Source: Lachnospiraceae bacterium (lineage in GTDB: Bacteria > Bacillota > Clostridia > Lachnospirales > Lachnospiraceae). From it: a stretch of DNA of 64,000 bases. The DNA lies in NCBI GenBank assembly GCA_900770345.1, contig CAAGKF010000191.1, positions 1-64,000 on the forward strand, read 5' to 3'. The position numbers were made by a program, and so were the translations under genes. This document shows positions 1 to 7,687 of this stretch, one piece after another. A model generated the notes under the pieces. It saw only the letters and a program-made list of their open reading frames with translations, was not told where the DNA came from and did no database searches. Positions within the stretch are counted from its first letter, which is position 1. Every line of letters begins with the position of its first letter.

Positions 1-1026
1 ATGACAGAATATGAGGTTTATAGTTATGAAGCTTACAGAAAGAAGTACCAAGATGATATTCGTGGAGTGCAAAGGGCAACGTTGTCGTCTTTAAATCAAG
101 AGAAATTAGCGCTATATATTGACTTGCTTAAAAGAGGAAAACCTAATTTATCAAACATGGATAATGAAAGTATTTATGAGTTGATGAGCGTGACTAGAAA
201 TAATGAAATAACATTGAGTGCAACGATGATTTTTAGTCCATATCCGCAGGCGTATTTTCCGCAACTATGCATTACTGCAATCGCTGTGCCGGGAACAGAG
301 ATTGGAAGCCTTGGGGATTCGGGAGAGCGCTTTTTAGACAATCAACGAATTGAAGGTAGTATTTCAGAGATGCTTGATGAAGCGATTCGTTTTGTAAAAA
401 AGAATATGAAGAATAAAACAATTATTAATTCAGAAACAGGAGCACGTGAGGATAGGACAGATTATCCTATTACTGCAGTCAGAGAGGCAATTATTAATGC
501 ACTGGTTCATCGCGATTATAGTATTCATACAGAAGGTATGCCGATACAAATTATTATGTATGAAGACAGGATGGAAATAAAAAATCCGGGAGGTATATAC
601 GGAAGAATTAAAGTTGACCAGTTGGGTAAAATGCAGCCGGACACGAGAAATCCTGTATTAGCGTTAGCGTTAGAAACATTGCGCGTTACAGAAAATAGAT
701 ATTCCGGAATACCGACAATTCGCAGAGAAATGGAAAAATTTCATCTTAAGGAACCGAAGTTCACGGATGAGAGAGGCAGTTTTTCAGTGACGTTTTATAA
801 GTCAGAAAGTATCAGTGGAACTGAACCGGAATTAGAAGAAGTAAATAATCTTTTGCTATTCTGTAAAACGCCGCGCACAAGGAAAGAAATATGTGAATAT
901 TTAGGACTGTCGTCTATTACTTACGCTATACAGACACATGTAATGCCATTGGTGGAAAGTGGAAAGATGAAAATGACGAATCCTGAGAAACCGAAGAGTC
1001 CAAAGCAGTTGTTTTATAGTGAGTAG
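1..1026 (+). CDS. RecG-like ATP-binding regulator, C-terminal part (cut by window start)
   Basis: The reading frame is open from the first base, so the true start probably lies outside the window. It reads as the C-terminal part of the family that joins an N-terminal AlbA_2 (Schlafen-like) domain to a GHKL-type ATPase fold annotated as an ATP-dependent DNA helicase RecG-related regulator. The signature AVREAIINALVHRDYS lies near residues 159-174, followed by a GGIYG loop and a SGIPTIRREM block near 238-247. A short winged-helix-like tail follows. The role is unknown; such proteins are common in mobile and defence-rich islands. Base composition is AT-rich, unlike the housekeeping genes further right. 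A second, broken copy of the same family lies at 3401-3579. Confidence 0.7.
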   Translation: MTEYEVYSYEAYRKKYQDDIRGVQRATLSSLNQEKLALYIDLLKRGKPNLSNMDNESIYELMSVTRNNEITLSATMIFSPYPQAYFPQLCITAIAVPGTEIGSLGDSGERFLDNQRIEGSISEMLDEAIRFVKKNMKNKTIINSETGAREDRTDYPITAVREAIINALVHRDYSIHTEGMPIQIIMYEDRMEIKNPGGIYGRIKVDQLGKMQPDTRNPVLALALETLRVTENRYSGIPTIRREMEKFHLKEPKFTDERGSFSVTFYKSESISGTEPELEEVNNLLLFCKTPRTRKEICEYLGLSSITYAIQTHVMPLVESGKMKMTNPEKPKSPKQLFYSE

Positions 1027-1044
1027 TACTTATACGAATTCTGC

Positions 1045-1299
1045 ATGGACAATAGAATGATAAAACAAAAATTTTCACTTCACTATGATTTTCGAGATGA
1101 CTGGATGTTCACAATCACAGTCCAAAATATAACAGAAACAGCTGGAAAAACAGTACCAAGAGTGATCAAAGAAAAAGGCAAGGATGACTTGCCTTTTTTG
1201 CTGGAAGAAATTATAATAGTCGTTACAGAACGCAACAACTTTAACAGAAAGGTTGATAAACATGAACATCGCAGCATATTGCCGAGTTTCCACAGATAA
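1045..1299 (+). pseudogene. Fragment resembling pRiA4b ORF-3-like protein
   Basis: Residues near 12-45 of this short frame (LHYDFRDDWMFTITVQ, then TVPRVIKEKG) resemble the middle of the plasmid pRiA4b ORF-3 / IS1096 TnpR-associated family, whose core usually reads YDFGDDW. The rest of the usual protein is missing. Similarity stops where a GC-paired hairpin with a T-run begins, at about 1177. The frame also runs into the start of the recombinase at 1262. I read it as a decayed gene fragment, not a working gene. The family assignment rests on motif memory only. Confidence 0.45.
1177..1199 (+). terminator. Intrinsic terminator upstream of recombinase
   Basis: GGCAAG, a five-base loop, CTTGCC and then six T residues. 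It ends about 60 bases before the recombinase start, so it would stop transcription from the left and leave the recombinase to its own promoter. Confidence 0.6.
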
Positions 1300-2902
1300 A
1301 GAAGACCAGCTCAACAGCTTAGAAACTCAAAAAGAGTTTTTCTTGGAATACACAAAACGTACAGGGGACAACCTTATTAAATTATATGCAGATGAAGGCA
1401 TTTCCGGAACTAAAATTAAGAATCGTAAGGAATTCCAGCGTATGCTTGCAGACGCCGAAAAAGGCTTATTTGATATGGTTGTGGTAAAGGATATCTCTCG
1501 ATTTGCTAGAAATACTGTTGACTTACTACAGAGTGTCCGTAAGCTGAAAGCCCTAGGAATCGAGACACAGTTTCTTACTGCTAACATGACAAGCATGGGT
1601 AATAGCGAGTTCGTATTAACCATCTTCGGGGCGTTAGCGCAGGAGGAAAGTGCGAACACCTCTAAGCGTATCAAATTTGGCAAGAAGATGAATGCAGAAA
1701 AAGGCCGTGTACCAAACATTGTTTATGGATATGACAAGACCATCGGTGATTACTTCAATCTATCCATCAATGAAGAGGAAGCAAAGGTTATCCGTCAGAT
1801 GTTTAAGTGGTACACGGAAGAAGGTTTTGGTGGCGCCAAGATTGCTAACATGCTTAATGACCGTGGTATCAAAACAAAACGAGGAAATAACTGGAGTCAG
1901 AATTCGGTTTGCCGTATTTTGACCAATGAAATCTATACCGGAAAGATTATTAACGGCAAGGAGGAGATTGCAGATTTCCTTACCGGGGAGAGAAAAGAAA
2001 AGGATGAATCGGAGTGGTTGGTGACGGTTCGTCCGGAGCTTCGTATTATTGATGATGAAACTTTTGACAAAGCGCAGGATATTTTGAAATGCCGTCATGA
2101 TTCTTTCAAGTTGACTCATGAGCGTCAAAGCAACAAGTATTTATTCTCTACCCTGATTAAGTGTAAGGATTGCGGATGGTCTTTTCGTAGGACTGTCCGT
2201 CAGTATAAAAATACCTATGTACGTTGGGTATGCTCCGGTCACAATGGGCGTGGTGCGGATAGTTGCCCGAATGCGGTGACGGTGGATGAGGAAGAACTGA
2301 TTCAGGTATTACAGGAGTACTTCCAAGACATTCTCAGCAAAAAGAAAAAGGTAATTGACCTTGTGATCAGAGAATTCCAACGAGTATATAAAGCAAAAGA
2401 TGAAAACATTGAATATGAAAAGGAACTGAATGCAGAACTTAATAAGTTGCGTAAGTCCCGTGAAAAATATATGAATATGTACACTGATGATTTGATTTCC
2501 AGAGAGGAATTGAATGAGAAAATCGGCGGCATGAGAAAAGAGATTGAGAGATTGGAAAATGAACTCAAAATGGTATCCTATCATCTGACCAAAGGAGAAC
2601 AGTTGGAAGCGATTCTTAACAGTACCTTCAAGCAGATGGAAGATATTACGGATGTTCATGAGATAACCAATACACAGTTGAAACGACTGATTCAGAAAAT
2701 CGAAGTGGACAAGGATGGGAATGTAGATATTTACCTGCGTCTTATTGGCGACTTGGGGCTTGATGAGACAATGCTTATCGATGGAACGGAGAAATCAGAA
2801 GATGCAGAAGAAAATACTGATTCATACCAAGAAAATGGTATGTCGGAAACCACAAAGACATCTACCTCAAAAACCATTCCAAAACTCCACAACCGTACAT
2901 AA
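1262..2902 (+). CDS. Large serine recombinase (site-specific integrase/transposase)
   Basis: This is a large serine recombinase of about 546 residues that would cut and rejoin DNA through a serine-DNA link. Ser10 lies in the CRVSTD motif of the resolvase domain (residues 1-145). A recombinase domain follows (about 160-270), then a zinc-ribbon-like segment with CKDC and a later CSGH/C pair (about 302-345), then a charged coiled coil (about 375-450). I place the start at ATG 1262, nine bases after AGAAAGG; a TTG at 1253 is possible but lies directly on that site. No attachment sites or cargo genes could be identified. The neighbours are broken genes, so this may be what is left of an integrative element. 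Confidence 0.88.
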   Translation: MNIAAYCRVSTDKEDQLNSLETQKEFFLEYTKRTGDNLIKLYADEGISGTKIKNRKEFQRMLADAEKGLFDMVVVKDISRFARNTVDLLQSVRKLKALGIETQFLTANMTSMGNSEFVLTIFGALAQEESANTSKRIKFGKKMNAEKGRVPNIVYGYDKTIGDYFNLSINEEEAKVIRQMFKWYTEEGFGGAKIANMLNDRGIKTKRGNNWSQNSVCRILTNEIYTGKIINGKEEIADFLTGERKEKDESEWLVTVRPELRIIDDETFDKAQDILKCRHDSFKLTHERQSNKYLFSTLIKCKDCGWSFRRTVRQYKNTYVRWVCSGHNGRGADSCPNAVTVDEEELIQVLQEYFQDILSKKKKVIDLVIREFQRVYKAKDENIEYEKELNAELNKLRKSREKYMNMYTDDLISREELNEKIGGMRKEIERLENELKMVSYHLTKGEQLEAILNSTFKQMEDITDVHEITNTQLKRLIQKIEVDKDGNVDIYLRLIGDLGLDETMLIDGTEKSEDAEENTDSYQENGMSETTKTSTSKTIPKLHNRT

Positions 2903-3065
2903 AGACGTCACTGACCGCCTGACCCACATCAACCCCACTCTGGCCTCTCGTGCGAGAGTCGTTCTGGATGTCAATAAATCAGAGCGCCATATCCGGGGCG
3001 GGATGGCTACCAGGGAGAAGTATCAGCACCGGCTGGCGATATGCAGTAAGGAAGATAAGAGTTAG
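2901..3065 (+). pseudogene. Relic frame downstream of the recombinase
   Basis: After the recombinase stop another frame stays open and reads like protein: LTHINPTLASRARVVLDVNKSE, then RHIRGGMATREKYQ, ending at 3065. It has no ribosome site or start codon of its own. It is more GC-rich than the recombinase. It looks like the C-terminal end of some other mobile-element protein joined here by deletion. I do not recognise the family. Confidence 0.35.
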
Positions 3066-3346
3066 AGCGCAGTAAAGAAAATCTGGAAAGAGGAGCAGGG
3101 TATCCTTTCGGGGAAGCGGAGGGGTATGCTGCTCTTTTTTGCTTTTGGCAGTATAATCCCGTCTTTGATTTTATGAATTACGGAAATCCGATGCAGGAGT
3201 TGCGTATGGCGATTGCTAATTCTGATGATGTTAAGGAATCTGTTCGTAAAGATGCAAAGTTTGACAAGCAGTATCTGGAGGGGAAATATGGCGCTGATCC
3301 GTATTTGCAAAAAATAATAGATTGGGATTACAGGCTTGAGTTATGA
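3059..3346 (+). pseudogene. Truncated hypothetical gene, no usable start
   Basis: The frame is open from 3059 to the stop at 3344-3346 and reads like real protein (ERGAGYPFGEAEGY, then FWQYNPVFDF, then VRKDAKFDKQYLEGKYG). The only ATG is at 3173, well inside the conserved-looking stretch, and has no ribosome site. It is probably the 3' end of a gene that lost its front. The function is unrecognised. Confidence 0.35.
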
Positions 3347-3400
3347 CTACAAATCGATTAAAATTAGTTCTAGAAAAGAGAGAATAGTCATAGAATTTAG

Positions 3401-3579
3401 TCAAAAATCGAGTTTACCGGAGAATTACAAAGAACAGAAATACCTGAGATTCCGGTTGATGCTATTCGTGAAGCATTGTTAAATTCATTCTTGTTGTTTG
3501 TTTTTATCGGTCTGAGGAAAAAGCTGATAAAAAGCCGATAGAAGCCGATAGACAGGAAATAATAATAAATTATATATAA
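3401..3579 (+). pseudogene. Relic of RecG-like ATP-binding regulator
   Basis: Frame 3401-3540 reads EFTGELQRTEIPEIPVDAI then REALLNSF, which is the conserved block of the RecG-like regulator family; compare AVREAIINAL in the gene at 1-1026. From 3511, in a different frame, it reads EEKADKKPIEADRQ and ends at 3579. This resembles the lysine-rich linker before the C-terminal winged helix of the same family. The stretch between the two blocks is missing, so the gene carries an internal deletion with a frame change. Confidence 0.6.
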
Positions 3580-3597
3580 GCTGGAGGAACAAAAGAA

Positions 3598-4143
3598 ATG
3601 ACACTTTCAGAAAAAGATGGACAATTATTTTATAAACTGTGGTTACCGCTTCTTGACTACGTGAATGAAAAATGTAAAGTAAATAAAAATGTTAAGGATA
3701 TGGCAAATGCAAAAAGCCTGAATCCTCAGGAAGTAAAGGAAATTGCTAATGTGTTGTGGGATGATGTATCCCTCATTGACCAGTACCTGATTGACCAGAG
3801 GATTGATATATCAGATGAACACAAGGAGATTATTTCTAGTTGGAAACGACGTGTTCAGGGGCGCTTTGTAATGGAACGACATCTGAAAAAAGGGACTATT
3901 TTTGTGTCAGAGGATGATAAGGTGTATCAGGTTCAGGGAATTATATCCAGTTGGGAAGAAATGTTTTTCTATGCTCCAATGCCATTATTGATGGAAGCAA
4001 CTTTTATTCCGTTTCGAGATGTGATTATTTCAGATGGTTTGGTTATGCCATATAACATTGTAATTGGGAAAAATATGGCAAAACAGTTTAAAGACGTATA
4101 TATGAGTGCAAAGAAAAGCGGTACGCTGATTAAATCATTGTAA
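3598..4143 (+). CDS. Hypothetical protein, 181 aa
   Basis: This is an intact frame with a good ribosome site (GGAGGAAC at about 3582-3589) and ATG at 3598. The protein is soluble, with an N-terminal helical half and a C-terminal half richer in beta-strand and hydrophobic residues (GTIFVSEDDKVYQVQGI). There is no signal peptide, membrane segment or catalytic motif I can name. The base composition is AT-rich, like the rest of the left-end island. Directly downstream, with its own GGAG site, lies a broken gene (4163-4386), so the two probably once formed a small operon. The function is unknown. Confidence 0.7.
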   Translation: MTLSEKDGQLFYKLWLPLLDYVNEKCKVNKNVKDMANAKSLNPQEVKEIANVLWDDVSLIDQYLIDQRIDISDEHKEIISSWKRRVQGRFVMERHLKKGTIFVSEDDKVYQVQGIISSWEEMFFYAPMPLLMEATFIPFRDVIISDGLVMPYNIVIGKNMAKQFKDVYMSAKKSGTLIKSL

Positions 4144-4162
4144 AATACAGGGAGATAGGCAT

Positions 4163-4386
4163 ATACAGAATAAGAAATGGAAACAATTTGATAGACTTAC
4201 AGGAAAATGTTATCTGAACATGATAGGAGCTGAAAAAGACAGTAGTTGTTGGCTGAAGGCGTTTGAACTAATGAAATAGATTATTCTTGAGGATGAAAGA
4301 ATAATCCGGGATTCGCGTCGGAATTAGAGATGATAGATTATGCTGCGGATTATGCATTTGATATCCAGGGGTGGTTGGAAGTCTGA
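4163..4386 (+). pseudogene. Decayed hypothetical gene with three separate lesions
   Basis: GGAG at 4151-4154 precedes ATA at 4163, where an ATG would be expected. The frame then reads QNKKWKQFDRLTGKCYLNMI and so on to a TAG at 4277, where a glutamate or lysine codon would keep the frame open. After 4300 the likely continuation (NPGFASELEMIDYAADYAF then DIQGWLEV) is in the next frame, as if one A were lost near 4300. So start-codon loss, a nonsense change and a frameshift are all present. The family is a small Clostridia-specific hypothetical protein that I recognise only loosely. Confidence 0.55.
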
Positions 4387-4449
4387 AAAATGAAAAATGA
4401 ATCAGCCGAAAATTTCTCCACATCCCCGATTTTTATGTTAAAATACTCT

Positions 4450-4466
4450 CAAACAGCTTGAAGGTT
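4450..4466 (+). promoter_or_regulatory. Putative MerR operator at its own promoter
   Basis: CAAACAGCTTGAAGG lies just upstream of the MerR gene. Nearly the same word (AAACAGCTTGAAAGG) fills the spacer of the promoter at 5349-5379. A possible -10 (TAAAAT, 4439-4444) sits just upstream, so binding here could repress the regulator's own gene. The match is seen; binding is inferred. Confidence 0.45.
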
Positions 4467-4480
4467 GGGAGTGTGGGCAT

Positions 4481-5299
4481 ATGTACCAGCAATACAGTAT
4501 CGGCATGATGGCAAATCTGCTGGGGATATCGGCGGAGGCCATCCGCTATTATGAGAGCAAGAATATCATTGCGCCCAAGAGGGATCCGGAGACGGGATAC
4601 CGGTATTATAATACCTGGGATCTTCATATGCTGATCCGGGCGCGTCATTACCAGAATTACGGCTTTTCCCTGGAGGAGGTGGCGGATCTGTTCCGCAGCA
4701 GGGATCTGGGAGCCATAAAGGAGCAGATGAAGGGACAGGAGAGCGGGATCGAGAAGGAGATCCTGCGTCAGATCAATCTTTTAAAGAGGATACGTCAGAG
4801 CCAGGCCATGCTGGAGGACGCAAAGAACAGTGTCGGGGAGTTCCGGATCGAGGAGAGGCCCGGGATCTACCGGATGAATACCCAGAAGAATTATACGCTT
4901 TTCAGGGAAAAAAGCGATCTGGAGATCGTGTCGGAATGGACGGACAAGACGCCGTTTGTATATTCCTGCGCCGTATTCTATGAGAAGGATATCCGGCAGG
5001 GAATTTCGGACTTTGATTTCGGTCTGGGACTGAATGAGGAGTATGCGCAGTTTCTGAATGTGAAGGAGTCGGAGCTGGTGCAGTACTATCCGCCGTGCAC
5101 CTGTGTTCATACCTGTATCCCCTCCAGGTCCAGCCAGTATCTGACGCTGGATACCATCAGGCCGGGACTGGATTATCTGAGGAGCAACGGACTGACACTG
5201 GCGGGGGATGTGGTGACGCAGGTGGTCTGCATGGTCAAGCCGGAGGAGGAATATTTCAACTGGCATATCGCCTGGTTTCCGATTATGGAAGCAAAATAA
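4481..5299 (+). CDS. MerR family transcriptional regulator with effector domain
   Basis: A 272-residue regulator. The N-terminal winged helix-turn-helix (residues 3-72) has the family pattern IGMMANLLGISAEAIRYYE then GYRYYNTWDL. It is followed by a coiled coil (about 80-115) that would form the dimer. The C-terminal half (about 125-272) resembles GyrI-like ligand-binding domains. It contains two CxC-like cysteine pairs (PPCTCVHTC near 205-213), so a thiol or metal role cannot be excluded. The upstream and downstream promoters share one motif. The gene behind it is an SDR/transporter operon, which this protein most likely activates by the usual DNA-untwisting mechanism. The inducer is unknown. 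Confidence 0.88.
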   Translation: MYQQYSIGMMANLLGISAEAIRYYESKNIIAPKRDPETGYRYYNTWDLHMLIRARHYQNYGFSLEEVADLFRSRDLGAIKEQMKGQESGIEKEILRQINLLKRIRQSQAMLEDAKNSVGEFRIEERPGIYRMNTQKNYTLFREKSDLEIVSEWTDKTPFVYSCAVFYEKDIRQGISDFDFGLGLNEEYAQFLNVKESELVQYYPPCTCVHTCIPSRSSQYLTLDTIRPGLDYLRSNGLTLAGDVVTQVVCMVKPEEEYFNWHIAWFPIMEAK

Positions 5300-5301
5300 T
5301 G

Positions 5302-5333
5302 TGCAGGATGCGAAAAAGCATCCTGCATTTTTT
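5302..5333 (+). terminator. Intrinsic terminator of the MerR gene
   Basis: TGCAGGATGC, a six-base loop and GCATCCTGCA followed by six T residues, directly after the MerR stop codon. It separates the regulator from the SDR operon. Confidence 0.85.
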
Positions 5334-5348
5334 GTGCAGTTTTACAAC

Positions 5349-5379
5349 TTGACCTTAAAACAGCTTGAAAGGCTATAGT
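5349..5379 (+). promoter_or_regulatory. MerR-type promoter of the SDR-transporter operon
   Basis: TTGACC (5349-5354) and TATAGT (5374-5379) are separated by 19 bases instead of 17, the hallmark of MerR-activated promoters. The spacer holds CCTTAAAACAGCTTGAAAGG with CCTT/AAGG ends. The core is shared with the site at 4450. Confidence 0.75.
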
Positions 5380-5466
5380 GGCACCAGAGCAGCTCGAACG
5401 TATCAAATGAACCTGAAATTGTTAAAAAAATATCAAAATTGAAACAAAAGAAGAGGAGATCGACTT

Positions 5467-6249
5467 ATGAGTGAAGAGAGAAAAGTAGTTCTGATCACCG
5501 GAGGAGCCATGGGACAGGGACGTGCCCATGCAGTGAAATTTGCGGAGAATGGTTTTGATGTGGTGCTGGCTGATATGCTGGATCCTTCCGATGAGCGTTA
5601 TCAGGAGACCGTGTCCATGCTTGAGAAGCTGGGAGCGAAGGTTCTGGCTGAAAAGGCTAATATCTGCAGCACTCCTGATATGGAGAAGCTGTTTGCCGAC
5701 GCCTGGGAGATGTTCGGACGTCTGGATGTGGTTATCGCCAATGCAGGTGTTATCAACTTCGGAAATACCTGGGAGCTTACGGATGAGCAGGTGGAGAAGG
5801 TGATCAATATTGATCTGATCGGTACCTGGCGCACCGACAAGTATGCCGCACAGTATATGTTAAAGCAGGGCTTCGGCCGTATTATCAATATCTCTTCCAC
5901 CAGCGGACTTTACGGAACACCGAAGCTGGCCACCTACTGTATGGCGAAATGGGGCGTGCTGGGACTGACCAAGACTCTTGCCAGAGAAGTGGGAAGCAAG
6001 GGAATTATCGTAAATGCACTGTGTCCTACCAAGGTAAAAACGCCTATGTGCGAGACACAGAGCTATGTGGAGTTTATCAATGAGCTGACCGGAAAGAATT
6101 TTAAGGATTATAAGGAAATGTACGCGGGAGTTCCTTTCCTGGATGTGGAAGATATTTCTGATATGGTTTATTGGATGGGAACCAGCCGGGCGGCAGGAAA
6201 ATTCAACGGAAGGGATGTTGCCCTGGATCTGGGCACACTGCAGAGATAA
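5467..6249 (+). CDS. SDR family NAD(P)-dependent oxidoreductase
   Basis: A classical short-chain dehydrogenase of 260 residues, acting on an alcohol or ketone with NAD(P). It shows TGGAMGQG (cofactor loop, residues 11-18), NAG near 91-93, and catalytic Ser144, Tyr157 and Lys161 (YCMAK). The GQGRAHAVK start resembles the carveol-dehydrogenase / mycofactocin-type SDR group, but no mycofactocin genes are nearby, so this is only a resemblance. Ribosome site AAGAGGAG precedes ATG 5467. It is first in an operon with two transporters that begins at the MerR promoter. That suggests uptake and oxidation or reduction of a small hydroxylated compound; a steroid, terpenoid or sugar-derived molecule would all fit. 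Confidence 0.88.
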   Translation: MSEERKVVLITGGAMGQGRAHAVKFAENGFDVVLADMLDPSDERYQETVSMLEKLGAKVLAEKANICSTPDMEKLFADAWEMFGRLDVVIANAGVINFGNTWELTDEQVEKVINIDLIGTWRTDKYAAQYMLKQGFGRIINISSTSGLYGTPKLATYCMAKWGVLGLTKTLAREVGSKGIIVNALCPTKVKTPMCETQSYVEFINELTGKNFKDYKEMYAGVPFLDVEDISDMVYWMGTSRAAGKFNGRDVALDLGTLQR

Positions 6250-6252
6250 AAA

Positions 6253-7665
6253 ATGGGAAATTTGGGTTGCAACTTCGGTTTTCAGAATCATTCAAAAACA
6301 GACAGGATCGGGCTGATGGAGTACTTCTGCTACGGGATCGGGGATTTTTCCTTCTGCTTTATCTACGGCGCCATCGGTTCCTACATGGTATTCTTCTATA
6401 CGGATGTGGCCTGCATCAGCGCGGCTACGGTGGGAACGATCCTGCTGCTAAGCAAAATATTTGACGGCATTTCCGATATGGCCATGGGCTATGTCATTGA
6501 AAATGTTCATTCGCCTCTGGGAAAAGCCAGACCATGGCTGCTGTGGATGGCGCTTCCCTACTGTGTGGGCTGTGTGCTTCTGTTTACGGTGCCGGGCTGG
6601 AGCGAGAAGGGACGGGTCGTGTATGCCTTCCTCTCCTATAACCTGATGGCGACACTGATCTTTACCTCAATGAATGTGCCCTACGGTGTGCTCAGCAGCG
6701 TGATGACCGATAAGCAGAATGAAAGATCGATCCTCTCCATCAGCAGGGCAAGCCTGGGAGCACTGGGAGTATTTCTGATCAGCTCCTATGCGCCGGATAT
6801 GGTAGAGCGCCTGGGCGGCGGAGCGGGAGGCTGGCAGAAGACCTTCCTTCTGGTGGGAGTGCTTTCGGTTCTTCTGTTCTGGTTTACCTTTCTGGGCTGC
6901 AAAGAGCGTGTGGGTTCCGGTGTGATGGAGCAGAGGACCGGAAAGCGATCCTCCATTACCCTGAAGCAGGGAGTAAGGATCCTGTTTGCCAACAAATACT
7001 GGTTTATCATGCTGATGGTCAACATTTTCTATACAGCTATGACCAGCCTGTACGGCATGAATCTGTATTTTGCTAAATATGTGATTCAGGAGGCCGGTTA
7101 CAACCGCACCATGATGATGTGTTCCACCTTTGCTTCTATCCTGGTGCCGCTTCTTGCCATTCCCGTGGTACAGCGCATCGGAAAGCGCAATGTAGCCCTG
7201 TACGGCGGCGCGGGCATGGGTATCCTGGGCCAGCTGATATTGATCCTGTTTGCGGAGAATTCCCTGACAGTCATGTATCTGGGTCTGATCGTCAGGGGAG
7301 TCGGCGTGGCCTGTATTTCCGCCACAAAATTCGGCATGATCGCTGACAGTATTGAGTACGGAGAGTATAAGACGGGAGTGCGGGCAGAGGGCTTTGTCTA
7401 TTCGGCCGCCTCTCTGGGAGTCCGCTTCGGCTCGGCGCTGGCGTCCGCTGTGATCGGCTGGGTGCTGGGACTTTACGGGTACAACGGGGAGCTGGCAGTA
7501 CAGTCTGCCTCCGCCATGAAAGGGATCCGCATCATGTTTTACTATGCTCCGCTGATCGTATTTCTGGTTTTGCTGGGCCTGCTGTTTTTTTACCGGCTGG
7601 ACCGTGAGTATGACGGCATTATGGAAGTGCTGAAGGAGCGCCGTCAGAAAGAAAAGTTTGAATAA
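6253..7665 (+). CDS. GPH family cation symporter (MelB/GusB type)
   Basis: A 470-residue membrane protein with about twelve membrane segments. The fingerprint of the glycoside-pentoside-hexuronide:cation symporters is present: an FDGISDMAMGY segment near 73-83 (the D-x3-D-x2-MG motif) followed by GKARPWLLW near 93-101. Known members carry melibiose, xylosides, glucuronides or sulfonated sugars with Na+ or H+. It starts 3 bases after the dehydrogenase stop with no clear ribosome site, so translation is probably coupled; an internal ATG at 6316 is an alternative start. A glycoside or glucuronide conjugate would fit as substrate. Confidence 0.86.
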   Translation: MGNLGCNFGFQNHSKTDRIGLMEYFCYGIGDFSFCFIYGAIGSYMVFFYTDVACISAATVGTILLLSKIFDGISDMAMGYVIENVHSPLGKARPWLLWMALPYCVGCVLLFTVPGWSEKGRVVYAFLSYNLMATLIFTSMNVPYGVLSSVMTDKQNERSILSISRASLGALGVFLISSYAPDMVERLGGGAGGWQKTFLLVGVLSVLLFWFTFLGCKERVGSGVMEQRTGKRSSITLKQGVRILFANKYWFIMLMVNIFYTAMTSLYGMNLYFAKYVIQEAGYNRTMMMCSTFASILVPLLAIPVVQRIGKRNVALYGGAGMGILGQLILILFAENSLTVMYLGLIVRGVGVACISATKFGMIADSIEYGEYKTGVRAEGFVYSAASLGVRFGSALASAVIGWVLGLYGYNGELAVQSASAMKGIRIMFYYAPLIVFLVLLGLLFFYRLDREYDGIMEVLKERRQKEKFE

Positions 7666-7687
7666 TTTTTAACGAATAAAGGAGAAA

